Shown in pieces: positions 14,993 to 24,068 of a DNA stretch of 61,295 nt (the first letter of the stretch is position 1; each line of letters starts with the position of its first letter). A program made the translations under genes and the position numbers. Below the pieces are notes generated by a model. That model saw only the letters and a list, made by a program, of their open reading frames with translations. It was not told where the DNA came from and did not search any database. The DNA is from Candidatus Methylomirabilis sp. (lineage in GTDB: Bacteria > Muiribacteriota > Ozemobacteria > Ozemobacterales > Ozemobacteraceae): NCBI GenBank assembly GCA_020722725.1, contig DYKG01000018.1, positions 1-61,295 of the forward strand, read 5' to 3'.

Positions 14993-15919
14993 TTACTGCC
15001 TTTTACCTTTGCGGTAAGAAGTAAAAATCATGCTGTCATTGTCGATTTTAATTTCGCTTAAAGTGAGTTTGAAAGGGAACTTGTCGAGGTCTAAGACCGG
15101 GTTGATTTTTTTTACGATCATGCCGGTGAATGATCTGGGCATGGCCATGTGATTTATTTTCATGCGGCTGGCATGGAACCAGATCTGGCGGGAATCCTGG
15201 ATCGAAAACTGGCCGGTGGCCCAGAATTTAACGGTTACCATACCGTATTTTGCGGCGCCGGAAAGGTCGATCGAGCCGTTCTTCATATCGACTTTCGGAT
15301 CTTTAACCTTGATTGATTTGCTCTTGGCTTCGAGAAAATTATTAAGGTCGGCCTCTTTGATCACAACATCCATGTTGATGTTTTTCATTTCTACGGGATC
15401 GATTTTTTCTTCGCGCAGCAGTTTGCTGGTGTCAAGCACCACGTCTTCGAATTCAATTTCAGCCTTTTCGAGAATCAGGTTGTCAACGTTGCCGCGGGAG
15501 GTGAATACTTCGATTTTCTTGAAGTGCCCGAGACTGGTCTGATGTGTGTCGAATTCGGTTATTTTGATGGTCAGGGTTGCCGGGTCTGCAACGACCTTGT
15601 TCATTGACTTAATAAGATATTGATGAATAATTTCTGGTTGTGAAGCTATCCTGGCTATGATTTCAGGGTCGGGTGAATATTTTTTTTCTTCAGCGGTGGC
15701 AGAGGTATTGATCATGGTTATCAGTAACAGAAAAATTAAACTGACTTTTGCACAAAAACTTATCCAATTGTGTTTGAAGGGGGGATATTTCAAAAGGTTC
15801 GATGACTGCTTTTCCTTTGAGATGCAATGGTTTTTCGAGTGGCCGGCATACCTTGTAAAGCCATCGAATATATTCGCTGAGTTCAGGTTTTGCATTAATA
15901 TGGTTTTCAAATTGTCCAT
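14993..15919 (-). CDS. membrane-anchored LmeA/DUF2993-like lipid-binding protein (308 aa)
   Basis: One hydrophobic segment (about residues 54-72, VSLIFLLLITMINT) precedes a periplasmic domain of ~235 residues rich in alternating beta strands. That domain resembles DUF2993/LmeA: ITEFDTHQTSLGHFKKIEVF near its start, repeated KIE-type strands and a final LTLSEIKIDNDSMIFT. LmeA-like proteins bind phospholipids in the envelope. The 50-residue N-terminal cytoplasmic stretch is unusual, and a shorter non-ATG start would turn the hydrophobic segment into a signal peptide. It lies 21 bases from the next minus-strand gene, so they probably form one operon with the LptF/G permease. Confidence 0.7.
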   Translation of the reverse strand: MDNLKTILMQNLNSANIFDGFTRYAGHSKNHCISKEKQSSNLLKYPPFKHNWISFCAKVSLIFLLLITMINTSATAEEKKYSPDPEIIARIASQPEIIHQYLIKSMNKVVADPATLTIKITEFDTHQTSLGHFKKIEVFTSRGNVDNLILEKAEIEFEDVVLDTSKLLREEKIDPVEMKNINMDVVIKEADLNNFLEAKSKSIKVKDPKVDMKNGSIDLSGAAKYGMVTVKFWATGQFSIQDSRQIWFHASRMKINHMAMPRSFTGMIVKKINPVLDLDKFPFKLTLSEIKIDNDSMIFTSYRKGKRQ

Positions 15920-15940
15920 GTTTTTCCGTTTTTAAGATTT

Positions 15941-17395
15941 TCAATCGAGCAGATGCCCGCATTCTATTCTAAGTGATTTGAGTTGATTTTTCCATATATC
16001 CCACAAGGTGGTTCCGTCAAAGGGTTCTAACGCTGATCTATCCATAAGTTTGCTTCCGATTGGGTGTTGCATAAAACTATCATTGAAAGTGACGCTGTAT
16101 TCGCGTTCTGGCATCAGTGGAAATCGTCCGATTTTAACATTTTTGAGGCTATCGGCGAAATAAGAGAACGTTATTCCTGAAAAAATCGGGATTGGCTTGT
16201 TCCAGCGGCGTAGGATTCTGGTAATCAGCAGCAGCAGATGTTTTCCTTTGATGCGAGCGGTAAAAATTTTCTCGTTGGCGAAAGAGTTGAAAAGGGCGAT
16301 GCAGCTGATTACATTGTCGATTTTGTGCTTCTCTTCAGGAGCCTGCATGATTGCCACATCGGAGCCGGTCCGGCTTTTGCAGAAACCGGCATGAATTGCA
16401 GGATTGAAGCGGAATGGCGCGGTCGAGGGTCTTACTGTGGTTGTAATCATGGTAAGGGTCTGATATAGGGCTTCTCCGAGTTCGGGCCTGATTCTGGCAA
16501 AATCATGCATTGCCGTACCGGTTTCTGCTTTTTCGTAGGGAAGAAGGCGCAGCGTGAGTCCTGGGTAGCCATTATTGCGTCTGATTATTTTGAGCAGTGG
16601 TAATTTTGCAAATCCATTTTTTACCGACAGGGTGAAACACCGGTCAATTTTCCGGGGGGCGATTTCAGAAAAATACGGCGGGTTGGCCTGGTCGGCAATC
16701 TGAATAATAATGTGGGTTCCGGGGAAGTTGTTGAATTCTTTTATCAACTCTTCGGCTTCAGCTTTATTCAAATAAACGATTGAAATGCTGATGTCGTTTT
16801 TATCAATTGAAGGGTTGATTCTTCTGAGTGCCCGTCCCGGGTTTTCGGGTTTAAGCCGCCCCCAGCTTTCGAGCGGCAGGCTGGCAAAACTTTTTTCACC
16901 AAAGAAATTAAAAAACCAGAGATTGCAGCTGTCGAGCTTTTTCATGCTTAACGGTGGAAATGTCGGGGATTCACTCTCAGGCTCGAGATTGGTGAGAATG
17001 CGCTGGCGAATTTCGTGGCTGAGCAGGCTTCTTCTGAAGATAAGCAGGTCATCGGGAGCAACCGCTGCGGCATCCGGGCGGCAGCGTCTGACCAGGTCGC
17101 GCTCGTATTTTCCATCACTGCAGAAGCTGATGGGATCATATATTGAAGAGTCATTGCCGGTGCCGTAGACGATATTGATTGCATCGGGGTTGAAGCGTTT
17201 GAACGTTTCAATCAGTGACGGGGTTTTCCAGCAGGCGGCGGGAATGGGTTCGAGCGATTCGGTGAGGTTTATTGCGCCGGCATTGAAATTTCCCGGTAAG
17301 AAAATTTGAATTGGAGTAAAAACTTTTGCGTGGGTGGTTTCGGAAAAAATGCTGAGAATGCCAATCAATACCAGCAGCATAGCCTTTTTATTCAT
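15941..17395 (-). CDS. exported 5'-nucleotidase-like protein, metal site apparently lost (484 aa)
   Basis: Signal peptide MNKKAMLLVLIGILSIFSETTHA. The C-terminal ~150 residues follow the 5'-nucleotidase C-terminal domain pattern: SDVAIMQAPEE, then VISCIALFNSFANEKIFTARIKGKHLLLLI, IFSGITFSYF and YSVTFNDSFM. The N-terminal part occupies the place of the metallophosphatase domain (FLPGNFNAGAINLTESLEPIPA, FNPDAINIVYGTGND) but I cannot find the DxH, GNHD or GHxH metal ligands of UshA-type enzymes. It may be a non-catalytic binding protein. ATG 17,395 is chosen because it starts the signal peptide and overlaps the upstream permease gene by eight bases. Confidence 0.65.
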   Translation of the reverse strand: MNKKAMLLVLIGILSIFSETTHAKVFTPIQIFLPGNFNAGAINLTESLEPIPAACWKTPSLIETFKRFNPDAINIVYGTGNDSSIYDPISFCSDGKYERDLVRRCRPDAAAVAPDDLLIFRRSLLSHEIRQRILTNLEPESESPTFPPLSMKKLDSCNLWFFNFFGEKSFASLPLESWGRLKPENPGRALRRINPSIDKNDISISIVYLNKAEAEELIKEFNNFPGTHIIIQIADQANPPYFSEIAPRKIDRCFTLSVKNGFAKLPLLKIIRRNNGYPGLTLRLLPYEKAETGTAMHDFARIRPELGEALYQTLTMITTTVRPSTAPFRFNPAIHAGFCKSRTGSDVAIMQAPEEKHKIDNVISCIALFNSFANEKIFTARIKGKHLLLLITRILRRWNKPIPIFSGITFSYFADSLKNVKIGRFPLMPEREYSVTFNDSFMQHPIGSKLMDRSALEPFDGTTLWDIWKNQLKSLRIECGHLLD

Positions 17396-18473
17396 TGATT
17401 TTGGCCACAATACGAAATCCGGCAAAGGCGAAAATTATGTTCTGGGCCCAGGCTGACAGCATGGGGGGCAGGTAGGCTGATTTGCCAAGGGCAGTAAAAA
17501 TACTCATAAGCACGTAATAAAGAAAAATAATCAGCATTGAAACGCCGAAGCCAATGAATGCTCCGCTGCGGCTGTTGGTCAGGCCAAAACTGGCACCGAT
17601 GATTGCAAAGAAAAAGCTGGCGAATGGCAGAGAAGTTTTCATTGCCAGTTCGACCTGCATTTCCGTGGTATCCATGAATTTGGTTCTTTCATAAGTGTCG
17701 ATGCGGTCTTTAAGCTCACGGTAACTCATTTCATTGGGCTTTTTGCCCTGCCTGGCAAAATCAATGGGCTTTTCGATGATTGCGGGAATAACCAGTTCAG
17801 TGCGGCTGGTTGGGGATGCAAGGGCACCATAGGTGGCGTAATCCTGCTCGACCACTCCGAGAAATCGCCAGGTCTGGCCGTTCCATTCGGCGGTAGTGGC
17901 AGATACCCTGCGTGATAGAGAGCCATCGTTATCGTAATACTCAAGCAGAACCTGCTCCATTTTGCCGGTTTTTTCATAAACCTTGCGGGCATAGGCGAAG
18001 GCTCCGTCAGAAACTCGCAAGATCGAATTCTCAGAAGCCTCTGGTTCTACCAGTTTCATTATCTCGTAGCGTTTTATGTTGCGGGCATTCTGATTTGAAG
18101 CGGGCACGACCAGTTCGTTGAAAAAGAAGCTCAGGCCGGTGATCATCAGGGCAAAAACAATTACCGGCACCAGAATTCGGTAAAAATTTATTCCACCGGC
18201 TCGCAGCGCGGTAGTTTCAGAATCTTTTGACATGCGGCCGAAAACCAGCAGGTTGGTCAGCAGAACCGACATGGGAAAGGTAAAAACCATATCCTGGGGC
18301 AGGCGGTTCAAGAACCACCTGAACATTACCCACATGCTGACGTTTTCGTTTACTACGCTTTGCAGAGCCGACATCAGAGGATCGATGGCGATCAGGGTGA
18401 CGAACAGGAAAAAACCGAACAGAAACGGGCCGATGAGCTGGGTGAAGATGTATTTATCAAGAATTCTGACCAT
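17388..18473 (-). CDS. LptF/LptG family LPS export permease (361 aa)
   Basis: YjgP/YjgQ family inner-membrane protein. LptF and LptG form the transmembrane channel that extracts LPS from the inner membrane with LptB. The N-terminus KYIFTQLIGPFLFGFFLFVTL, the first-helix pair at ~15-110, a periplasmic beta-jellyroll at ~120-265 and three C-terminal helices ending GFRIVAKI all fit. Only one of the two permeases is here. Its presence is the best evidence in the window for an LPS-bearing outer membrane. First gene of a minus-strand group with the next two genes; divergent from ugd. Confidence 0.9.
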   Translation of the reverse strand: MVRILDKYIFTQLIGPFLFGFFLFVTLIAIDPLMSALQSVVNENVSMWVMFRWFLNRLPQDMVFTFPMSVLLTNLLVFGRMSKDSETTALRAGGINFYRILVPVIVFALMITGLSFFFNELVVPASNQNARNIKRYEIMKLVEPEASENSILRVSDGAFAYARKVYEKTGKMEQVLLEYYDNDGSLSRRVSATTAEWNGQTWRFLGVVEQDYATYGALASPTSRTELVIPAIIEKPIDFARQGKKPNEMSYRELKDRIDTYERTKFMDTTEMQVELAMKTSLPFASFFFAIIGASFGLTNSRSGAFIGFGVSMLIIFLYYVLMSIFTALGKSAYLPPMLSAWAQNIIFAFAGFRIVAKINE

Positions 18474-18515
18474 TATTGTATCTTTAAATTTAGGATTTTA
18501 AAAAGCAGTTATCGG

Positions 18516-18524
18516 TGGTATTAT
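18516..18524 (+). promoter_or_regulatory. extended -10 promoter candidate for the ugd-pse operon
   Basis: TGGTATTAT matches the extended -10 form and sits 51 bases before the ugd ATG in the only spacer between the divergent lptF/G gene and ugd. No clear -35 box. All genes from ugd to the methylase at 27,763 follow with gaps of 11 bases or less, so one promoter here could drive the whole set. Confidence 0.4.
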
Positions 18525-18575
18525 GGCCTTTGTCTGAAAAAAATTCAACTGTACATATAGAAAGGATGCAGAAAA

Positions 18576-19892
18576 ATGAAAATTGCCATGATAGGAACAG
18601 GTTATGTGGGCCTGGTCTCAGGAACCTGTTTTGCAGAGTCTGGCAACGACGTAATCTGCGTCGACAAAGACGAAAAGAAAATAGAAGACCTTAAAAACGG
18701 CATTATACCAATTTATGAACCAGGACTTGATGGCCTGGTCAAGCGCAATGTCGAAGAAGAGCGCCTGTTCTTCACTACTTCGCTCGATGAAGCGGTAGAA
18801 AAATCCCTGCTGCTGTTCATTGCCGTCGGAACTCCTCCCGGCGAAGATGGTTCGGCGGATCTTCAGCATGTTCTGGCAGTGGCTCGCGGCATTGGCCGCT
18901 GCATGAACAGCTATAAAATTGTTGTCGATAAATCGACGGTTCCGGTTGGAACCGGGGCTAGAGTGCGCCAGGCTATCCAGGAAGAGCTGGATAAACGTGG
19001 TGAAAATCTTCAGTTCGACGTGGTTAGTAATCCTGAGTTTTTGAAAGAGGGCAATGCCATCGATGATTTCATGAAGCCCGACCGGGTAGTCATCGGATGC
19101 GAAGACGTTCGCACCGGTGAAATCATGAAAGAGCTGTATTCGCCTTTCGTAAGAACCGGCAAGCCCATTCTGATCATGAATGTTCCCGCGGCAGAGATGA
19201 CCAAATATGCTGCCAATGCGATGTTAGCCACAAAAATTTCTTTTATGAACGATATAGCCAATCTATGTGAAAAGCTTGGCGTAGATATTTCTCAGGTCAG
19301 GCAGGGAATCGGCTCAGACAGCCGCATCGGTTATTCCTTCATTTTTCCCGGCGCTGGCTATGGCGGATCGTGTTTTCCAAAAGATGTGCAGGCGCTGGTT
19401 CGTGCTGCTGAAGAAAAAGGCTCGCGGCTCGAAATTCTCGAAGCGGTAGAAGCGGTAAATACGCGGCAGAAGCTGGTATTGTTCAATAAGCTGCAGCGGC
19501 GTTTTCCAGAGGGCTTTAAAGGTCGCACTATTGCAGTCTGGGGTCTGGCATTCAAGCCTAACACTGATGATATGCGGGAAGCCCCGTCGATTGTGCTGAT
19601 CGAAAACCTGCTCGAAGCTGGTGCCCGGGTAGCTGCCTATGACCCTGAAGCCATGAAGGAAGCCCGCAAAATTTTTGGAGACCGGATTTCATACGGAAAG
19701 AAAGCCTATGATGTGGTGAATGGTGCTGACGCGCTTGCGATTGTAACCGAATGGAACGAGTTTCGTCGCCCGGATCTGGAGCGGGTTAAATCGCTGTTGA
19801 AACAGCCGATCATCGTTGATGGTCGCAATCTTTTTGAGCCAAAACAAATGAAATCTCTCGGATTTGATTACGAGGGCATCGGGAGGAAATAG
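18576..19892 (+). CDS. ugd: UDP-glucose 6-dehydrogenase (438 aa)
   Basis: Oxidises UDP-glucose to UDP-glucuronate with two NAD+. The Rossmann start MKIAMIGTGYVGLVSGTCFAE, the VGTPP motif, the AEMTKYAANAMLATKISFMN central helix and the catalytic-cysteine motif GYGGSCFPKD (near residue 268) are all intact, as is the C-terminal WGLAFKPNTDDMREAPS. Length is normal. It starts the sugar operon and is directly followed (0-base gap) by a nucleotidyltransferase and then galE, suggesting supply of uronate and galactose precursors for surface glycans. Confidence 0.95.
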   Translation: MKIAMIGTGYVGLVSGTCFAESGNDVICVDKDEKKIEDLKNGIIPIYEPGLDGLVKRNVEEERLFFTTSLDEAVEKSLLLFIAVGTPPGEDGSADLQHVLAVARGIGRCMNSYKIVVDKSTVPVGTGARVRQAIQEELDKRGENLQFDVVSNPEFLKEGNAIDDFMKPDRVVIGCEDVRTGEIMKELYSPFVRTGKPILIMNVPAAEMTKYAANAMLATKISFMNDIANLCEKLGVDISQVRQGIGSDSRIGYSFIFPGAGYGGSCFPKDVQALVRAAEEKGSRLEILEAVEAVNTRQKLVLFNKLQRRFPEGFKGRTIAVWGLAFKPNTDDMREAPSIVLIENLLEAGARVAAYDPEAMKEARKIFGDRISYGKKAYDVVNGADALAIVTEWNEFRRPDLERVKSLLKQPIIVDGRNLFEPKQMKSLGFDYEGIGRK

Positions 19893-20897
19893 ATGAAGCT
19901 TATCGTGCCGGTTGCCGGCAAAGGTACAAGACTCAGACCCCACACTTTTTCAAAGCCCAAATCACTGGTTGCGGTTGCAGGTAAAACCGTTTTGCAGCAT
20001 GTCATCGACAATATGAAAAAGCTGAAAATCGATGAATACATTATCATTACTGATCAAAACGGCCATATCATTCAGGACTTTGTCAAAGCCAATTACCCTG
20101 ATCTGAACGCAACCTACATTCAGCAGAAAGAGCTGCTCGGGCCTGCTCATGCCGTTTCTCTGGCTGACGCGAGAATCGAAGATGGCGATGACGTTCTGGT
20201 GGTCTTCAATGACACGCTGTTCGTCACTGATCTGACCAGAATTTCGCGGCTTTGTGAAGATCTTGACGGGTTGATTTATTCGAAAGAAGTGGAAAACTAC
20301 CAGCGTTTCGGGGTTAACGTCATGCGTGACGGCATAATCGTGGATATGGTTGAAAAACCGGATCAGCCGGTCAGCAGGCTTGCCCAGGTAGGCCTTTACT
20401 ATCTGAAAGACGGCAAAAGATTCATGGGCTATATTAAAAAAGCAATTGAAATGAAGCTTACTGTCAAGGGCGAATACTATCTGCCCGATGTTTTCAAGCT
20501 GATGCTTAAAGATGGTATGAAGCTCGGGGCCCCGGAAATAGAAGAATGGCTTGATTGCGGCAAGCCTGAAACTCTTTTGCAGACCAATCGTTTTCTGCTC
20601 GAGCGATCGAGTTCAAGCCATGTCTGTATTGAGGGCTGTGTAATTATTCCGCCGGTATTCATTCACCCGACTGCTCGGGTTAAACACTCGGTAATTGGCC
20701 CCTATACGTCGATTGGCAAAAATTGTGAAATTAAAGACTCGATCATTCGCGATTCGGTCATCAACCGTGATTCGATTTTGCGCAATGCGGTTCTTGAGGG
20801 TTCCATCGTTGGTGATTCGGTAGAATTAACCGGGCAGTTTCAGCGTTTGAACATTGGTGATAACAGCATGATCGATTTGAGCGGCAAACAGCAATGA
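19893..20897 (+). CDS. sugar-1-phosphate nucleotidyltransferase (334 aa)
   Basis: Glucose-1-phosphate nucleotidyltransferase family. The N-terminal signature VPVAGKGTRLRPHTFSKPKSLVAVAGK binds the nucleotide; the GRYLLP-type region and VEKPDQP motif lie near residues 150-160. After ~225 residues comes a left-handed beta-helix tail with hexapeptide-like repeats (IHPTARVKHSVIGPYTSIGKN, DSIIRDSVINRDSI). It could make UDP- or dTDP-hexose; the nucleotide and sugar cannot be set from the sequence. The start directly abuts the ugd stop and the end overlaps galE by four bases. Confidence 0.88.
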   Translation: MKLIVPVAGKGTRLRPHTFSKPKSLVAVAGKTVLQHVIDNMKKLKIDEYIIITDQNGHIIQDFVKANYPDLNATYIQQKELLGPAHAVSLADARIEDGDDVLVVFNDTLFVTDLTRISRLCEDLDGLIYSKEVENYQRFGVNVMRDGIIVDMVEKPDQPVSRLAQVGLYYLKDGKRFMGYIKKAIEMKLTVKGEYYLPDVFKLMLKDGMKLGAPEIEEWLDCGKPETLLQTNRFLLERSSSSHVCIEGCVIIPPVFIHPTARVKHSVIGPYTSIGKNCEIKDSIIRDSVINRDSILRNAVLEGSIVGDSVELTGQFQRLNIGDNSMIDLSGKQQ

Positions 20898-21874
20898 TCG
20901 TTCTGGTTACCGGTGGAGCCGGCTATATAGGCAGTCATGCTTGCCGAGCCCTGAAAAATGCCGGGTACGAGCCGGTGGTTTTCGATAATTTCGAAAACGG
21001 TTACCGCGAAAATGTAAAGTGGGGGCCGTTTTACGAAGGCGATATCAGAAAACCGGCAGATATCGACGGGGCAATGGCAAAATTCAAGCCCGATGCGGTC
21101 ATGCATTTTGCCGCTTATGCTTACGTTGGCGAGTCGGTGCAGAAGCCTGAAAAATATTACCTGAACAATGTGGTGGGCAGTTACAATCTGCTCGATGCGA
21201 TGCAGCGGCACCAGGTCAAAAAGCTGGTGTTCAGCTCAAGCTGCGCTACTTATGGTGTTCCTGATCAGGTGCCGATCACTGAAAGTCAGGCTCAGCAACC
21301 GGTCAACCCCTACGGCAATACCAAGCTGATCATGGAAATGATGATGCGCGATCATTCTGATGCTGGAAAAATCGATTATGCGGCTTTGCGCTATTTCAAT
21401 GCCGCCGGCGCCTCGGTTGATGGAGAAATCGGCGAACAGCACGTTCCTGAAACCCATCTGATTCCCCTGGTGCTCGACGCGGCCAGCGGAAGAAGGCCGG
21501 ATGTAACGATTTACGGCAATGACTACCCGACCCCCGACGGAACCTGCATTCGCGACTACATTCACGTTGAAGACCTGGCTGACGCCCATGTCAGAGCATT
21601 GCGCCTTCTTGCCGGCGGACGCGGACATTTTGCCTTTAACCTCGGCAATGGCCGTGGTTTCTCGGTTCTGGAAATCATTGCGGCGGTCGAAAAAGTAACC
21701 GGCAGAAAAGTGCCATACCGTTTCGGGCCGCGCCGTGCCGGTGATCCGGCAATTCTGGTGGGTGATTCAACTCTGGCCTGTGCTAAATTGGGCTGGAATC
21801 CGCAACATCGGCAGATTGACGACATTATTTTCCATGCCTGGAATTATCACAAAAAGGTTTGGAAACTGGAATAA
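20894..21874 (+). CDS. galE: UDP-glucose 4-epimerase (326 aa)
   Basis: Extended SDR epimerase interconverting UDP-glucose and UDP-galactose (or N-acetyl forms). Cofactor motif VTGGAGYIGSHACRAL, then HFAAYAYVGESVQKP, FSSSCATYG and the catalytic YGNTK (Tyr/Lys), followed by LRYFNAAGA and the specific RDYIHVEDLADAH. Length is typical of the short GalE class. The ATGA overlap with the nucleotidyltransferase couples the two. It links the general sugar part of the operon to the nonulosonate part that follows. Confidence 0.93.
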   Translation: MIVLVTGGAGYIGSHACRALKNAGYEPVVFDNFENGYRENVKWGPFYEGDIRKPADIDGAMAKFKPDAVMHFAAYAYVGESVQKPEKYYLNNVVGSYNLLDAMQRHQVKKLVFSSSCATYGVPDQVPITESQAQQPVNPYGNTKLIMEMMMRDHSDAGKIDYAALRYFNAAGASVDGEIGEQHVPETHLIPLVLDAASGRRPDVTIYGNDYPTPDGTCIRDYIHVEDLADAHVRALRLLAGGRGHFAFNLGNGRGFSVLEIIAAVEKVTGRKVPYRFGPRRAGDPAILVGDSTLACAKLGWNPQHRQIDDIIFHAWNYHKKVWKLE

Positions 21875-21885
21875 GGAGTTTTTAC

Positions 21886-22869
21886 ATGCTGTCTGGAAAA
21901 ACCATTCTGATTACCGGTGGAACCGGTTCTTTCGGTAAAGCTTTTATTAAAAAGGCACTGGCTGATTATGACCTGAAAAAAATCATCGTTTATTCGCGCG
22001 ATGAATTCAAGCAGTATCAGATGCAGCAGAGGTTTCCATCAAACAAACTGCGATTTTTTATCGGTGATGTTCGCGATGAAAAGCGGGTTTATCGTGCTCT
22101 TGCCGGCGGTGTTGATTTTGTCATCCATGCCGCTGCGATGAAGCAGGTGCCGGCATCTGAATACAACCCGTTTGAAGCGGTGCAGACCAATATTATGGGG
22201 GCACAGAACATTATCAGCGCAACTCTTGAGGCTGGTGTTTCGAAAGTGGTTGCGTTGAGCACCGATAAGGCCTGTAACCCGGTAAACCTTTATGGGGCAA
22301 CCAAACTCTGCTCAGACAAGCTTTTTATCGCAGCTAACGCCTATGCGGGGAAAATGGTGACCCGTTTCGCGGTAGTGCGTTATGGAAATGTCATCGGCAG
22401 TCGTGGCAGCGTGGTTCCACTTTTCAAAGAGCTGGCAGCAACCGGCGAATTGCCGGTAACCGATGAACGCATGACCCGTTTCTGGATCACTTTGCCGCAG
22501 GCGGTGCAGTTTGTTGCCGATTCTTTTGCGATCATGAACGGTGGTGAGCTGTTCATTCCAAAGATTCCCAGCATGAAGATCACCGACCTTGCTGAAGCCG
22601 TGGCTCCTGGCTGCCGTTTGAAGACAATCGGCATCAGGCCCGGCGAAAAGCTGCATGAAATGATGATTTCACGTGATGATTCGCGCAATCTTTACGAAAT
22701 GGGCGACCGCTATATTAAAATGCCCGATTTTCCATTCTGGAAAACGGTTCTGCCTGAAGGCGCGGTAAATATCGAAGAAGGCTTTGAGTTTGCCAGTAAT
22801 ACCAATCGGCAATGGCTCAACGTTGAGCAGCTCAGGGAATTGCTCAATCAGGATGGAGTCATCGAATGA
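21886..22869 (+). CDS. pseB: UDP-GlcNAc 4,6-dehydratase (inverting), PseB (327 aa)
   Basis: First step of CMP-pseudaminic acid synthesis: C6 dehydration with C5 inversion of UDP-GlcNAc. The start MLSGKTILITGGTGSFGKAF and SRDEFKQYQMQQRF are hallmark PseB sequences. The active-site set AAMKQVPASEYNP, the LSTDKACNPVNLYGATK (Lys in place of the usual Tyr-x3-Lys first residue) and the RYGNVIGSRGSVVP segment are intact. I chose ATG 21,886, twelve bases after galE, because AAGGAG lies just before it; a longer frame from 21,859 overlaps galE. Overlaps pseC by four bases. Confidence 0.95.
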   Translation: MLSGKTILITGGTGSFGKAFIKKALADYDLKKIIVYSRDEFKQYQMQQRFPSNKLRFFIGDVRDEKRVYRALAGGVDFVIHAAAMKQVPASEYNPFEAVQTNIMGAQNIISATLEAGVSKVVALSTDKACNPVNLYGATKLCSDKLFIAANAYAGKMVTRFAVVRYGNVIGSRGSVVPLFKELAATGELPVTDERMTRFWITLPQAVQFVADSFAIMNGGELFIPKIPSMKITDLAEAVAPGCRLKTIGIRPGEKLHEMMISRDDSRNLYEMGDRYIKMPDFPFWKTVLPEGAVNIEEGFEFASNTNRQWLNVEQLRELLNQDGVIE

Positions 22870-24068
22870 AATTTCTGCCTTACGGTCATCAGCAGATCAG
22901 TGACGAAGATATCGAAGCGGTGGTCAGGGTTCTCAAGTCTGATTATCTGACCCAGGGTCCGGCGGTTGAGAGTTTTGAAACTGCTTTCTGTGGGGCAACC
23001 GGTGCGCCTTATGCGGTTTGCTGCTGCAATGGCACTGCGGCTCTTCATCTTGCCGCGCTGGCGGCAGGTATTGTTGCCGGTGATGTTGTCATTGTGCCGC
23101 CGGTGACCTTTGTCGCCAGCGCAAATTGTGTCAGGTTTACGGGTGCTGAAGTGGTTTTCGCCGATATTGACCGGAAAACTCTAACCATGTCTCCACAGGC
23201 ATGTGAGGTGCAGCTGCAACGGCTGATAGAAAAAGGAACCCCGGCCAAAGCAGTGGTAACCGTCGATCTGGCTGGTCACCCATGCGATATGCAGGCTTTT
23301 GGTGAGCTGAAAAAGAAATACCATTTTATCTGGATACAGGATGCCTGCCATGCGGTTGGCGGCAGCTGGACAGACAAGTCAGGCCGGGTCTGGAAAATCG
23401 GAGAATGGCCGGTTCCTGATTTTACCGTTTACAGCTTTCACCCGGTTAAGCACATTACCTGCGGCGAGGGGGGCATGATAACCACCCATCGGCCAGGTTA
23501 TGCTGGAGACCTGCGCTCGTACCGCACCCACGGCATAACCCGCGATCCCGGCTGCTTTGTTTCTCATGATCTGGGCTTTGCTCCTGATGGCAAGCCAAAT
23601 CCCTGGTATTATGAGATGCAGGAACTCGGATACAACTATCGTTTAACTGATATGCAGGCGGCGCTGGCTGAATCGCAGCTGAGCCGGCTGCCCCAGTTCA
23701 TTTCCAGGCGGCGGCAGATTGCCGATTATTACCGGCATCATCTGAAGGGAATCAAGTTTTTGACTTTTCCCGAAGTAGCTGTCGGAGCCGGTCATGCATA
23801 TCACCTGGTAATTATTGAGCTGAATTTTGACCGCATTGGCAAAAGCCGGGCTCAGGTTATGAATGAGCTGAAAGATCGGGGCATTGGCACTCAGGTTCAT
23901 TATATTCCCATTCCGATGATGCCTTATTATGCCCAAAGTTGCTGTATGGCCGAGGTGCCCGAATCGATGGATTATTATCGCCGGGCGTTGTCGATTCCAT
24001 GCTATTCGGGGTTGACCAATGCCGATCTCAGCCGGGTCGTGAGCAGTATCAGAGAAGTGGTTGAATGA
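22866..24068 (+). CDS. pseC: UDP-4-amino-4,6-dideoxy-N-acetyl-beta-L-altrosamine transaminase PseC (400 aa)
   Basis: PLP-dependent DegT/DnrJ/EryC1 aminotransferase that aminates C4 of the PseB product using glutamate. The start MKFLPYGHQQISDEDIEAVV and LTQGPAVESFE are typical of PseC. The CCNGTAALHLAALAAG PLP-phosphate segment, the IQDACHAVGG motif and the Schiff-base lysine in YSFHPVKHITCGEGGM are all present. Length is normal. Overlaps pseB and the following cytidylyltransferase by four bases each, so it sits in a strict biosynthetic order. Confidence 0.95.
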   Translation: MKFLPYGHQQISDEDIEAVVRVLKSDYLTQGPAVESFETAFCGATGAPYAVCCCNGTAALHLAALAAGIVAGDVVIVPPVTFVASANCVRFTGAEVVFADIDRKTLTMSPQACEVQLQRLIEKGTPAKAVVTVDLAGHPCDMQAFGELKKKYHFIWIQDACHAVGGSWTDKSGRVWKIGEWPVPDFTVYSFHPVKHITCGEGGMITTHRPGYAGDLRSYRTHGITRDPGCFVSHDLGFAPDGKPNPWYYEMQELGYNYRLTDMQAALAESQLSRLPQFISRRRQIADYYRHHLKGIKFLTFPEVAVGAGHAYHLVIIELNFDRIGKSRAQVMNELKDRGIGTQVHYIPIPMMPYYAQSCCMAEVPESMDYYRRALSIPCYSGLTNADLSRVVSSIREVVE

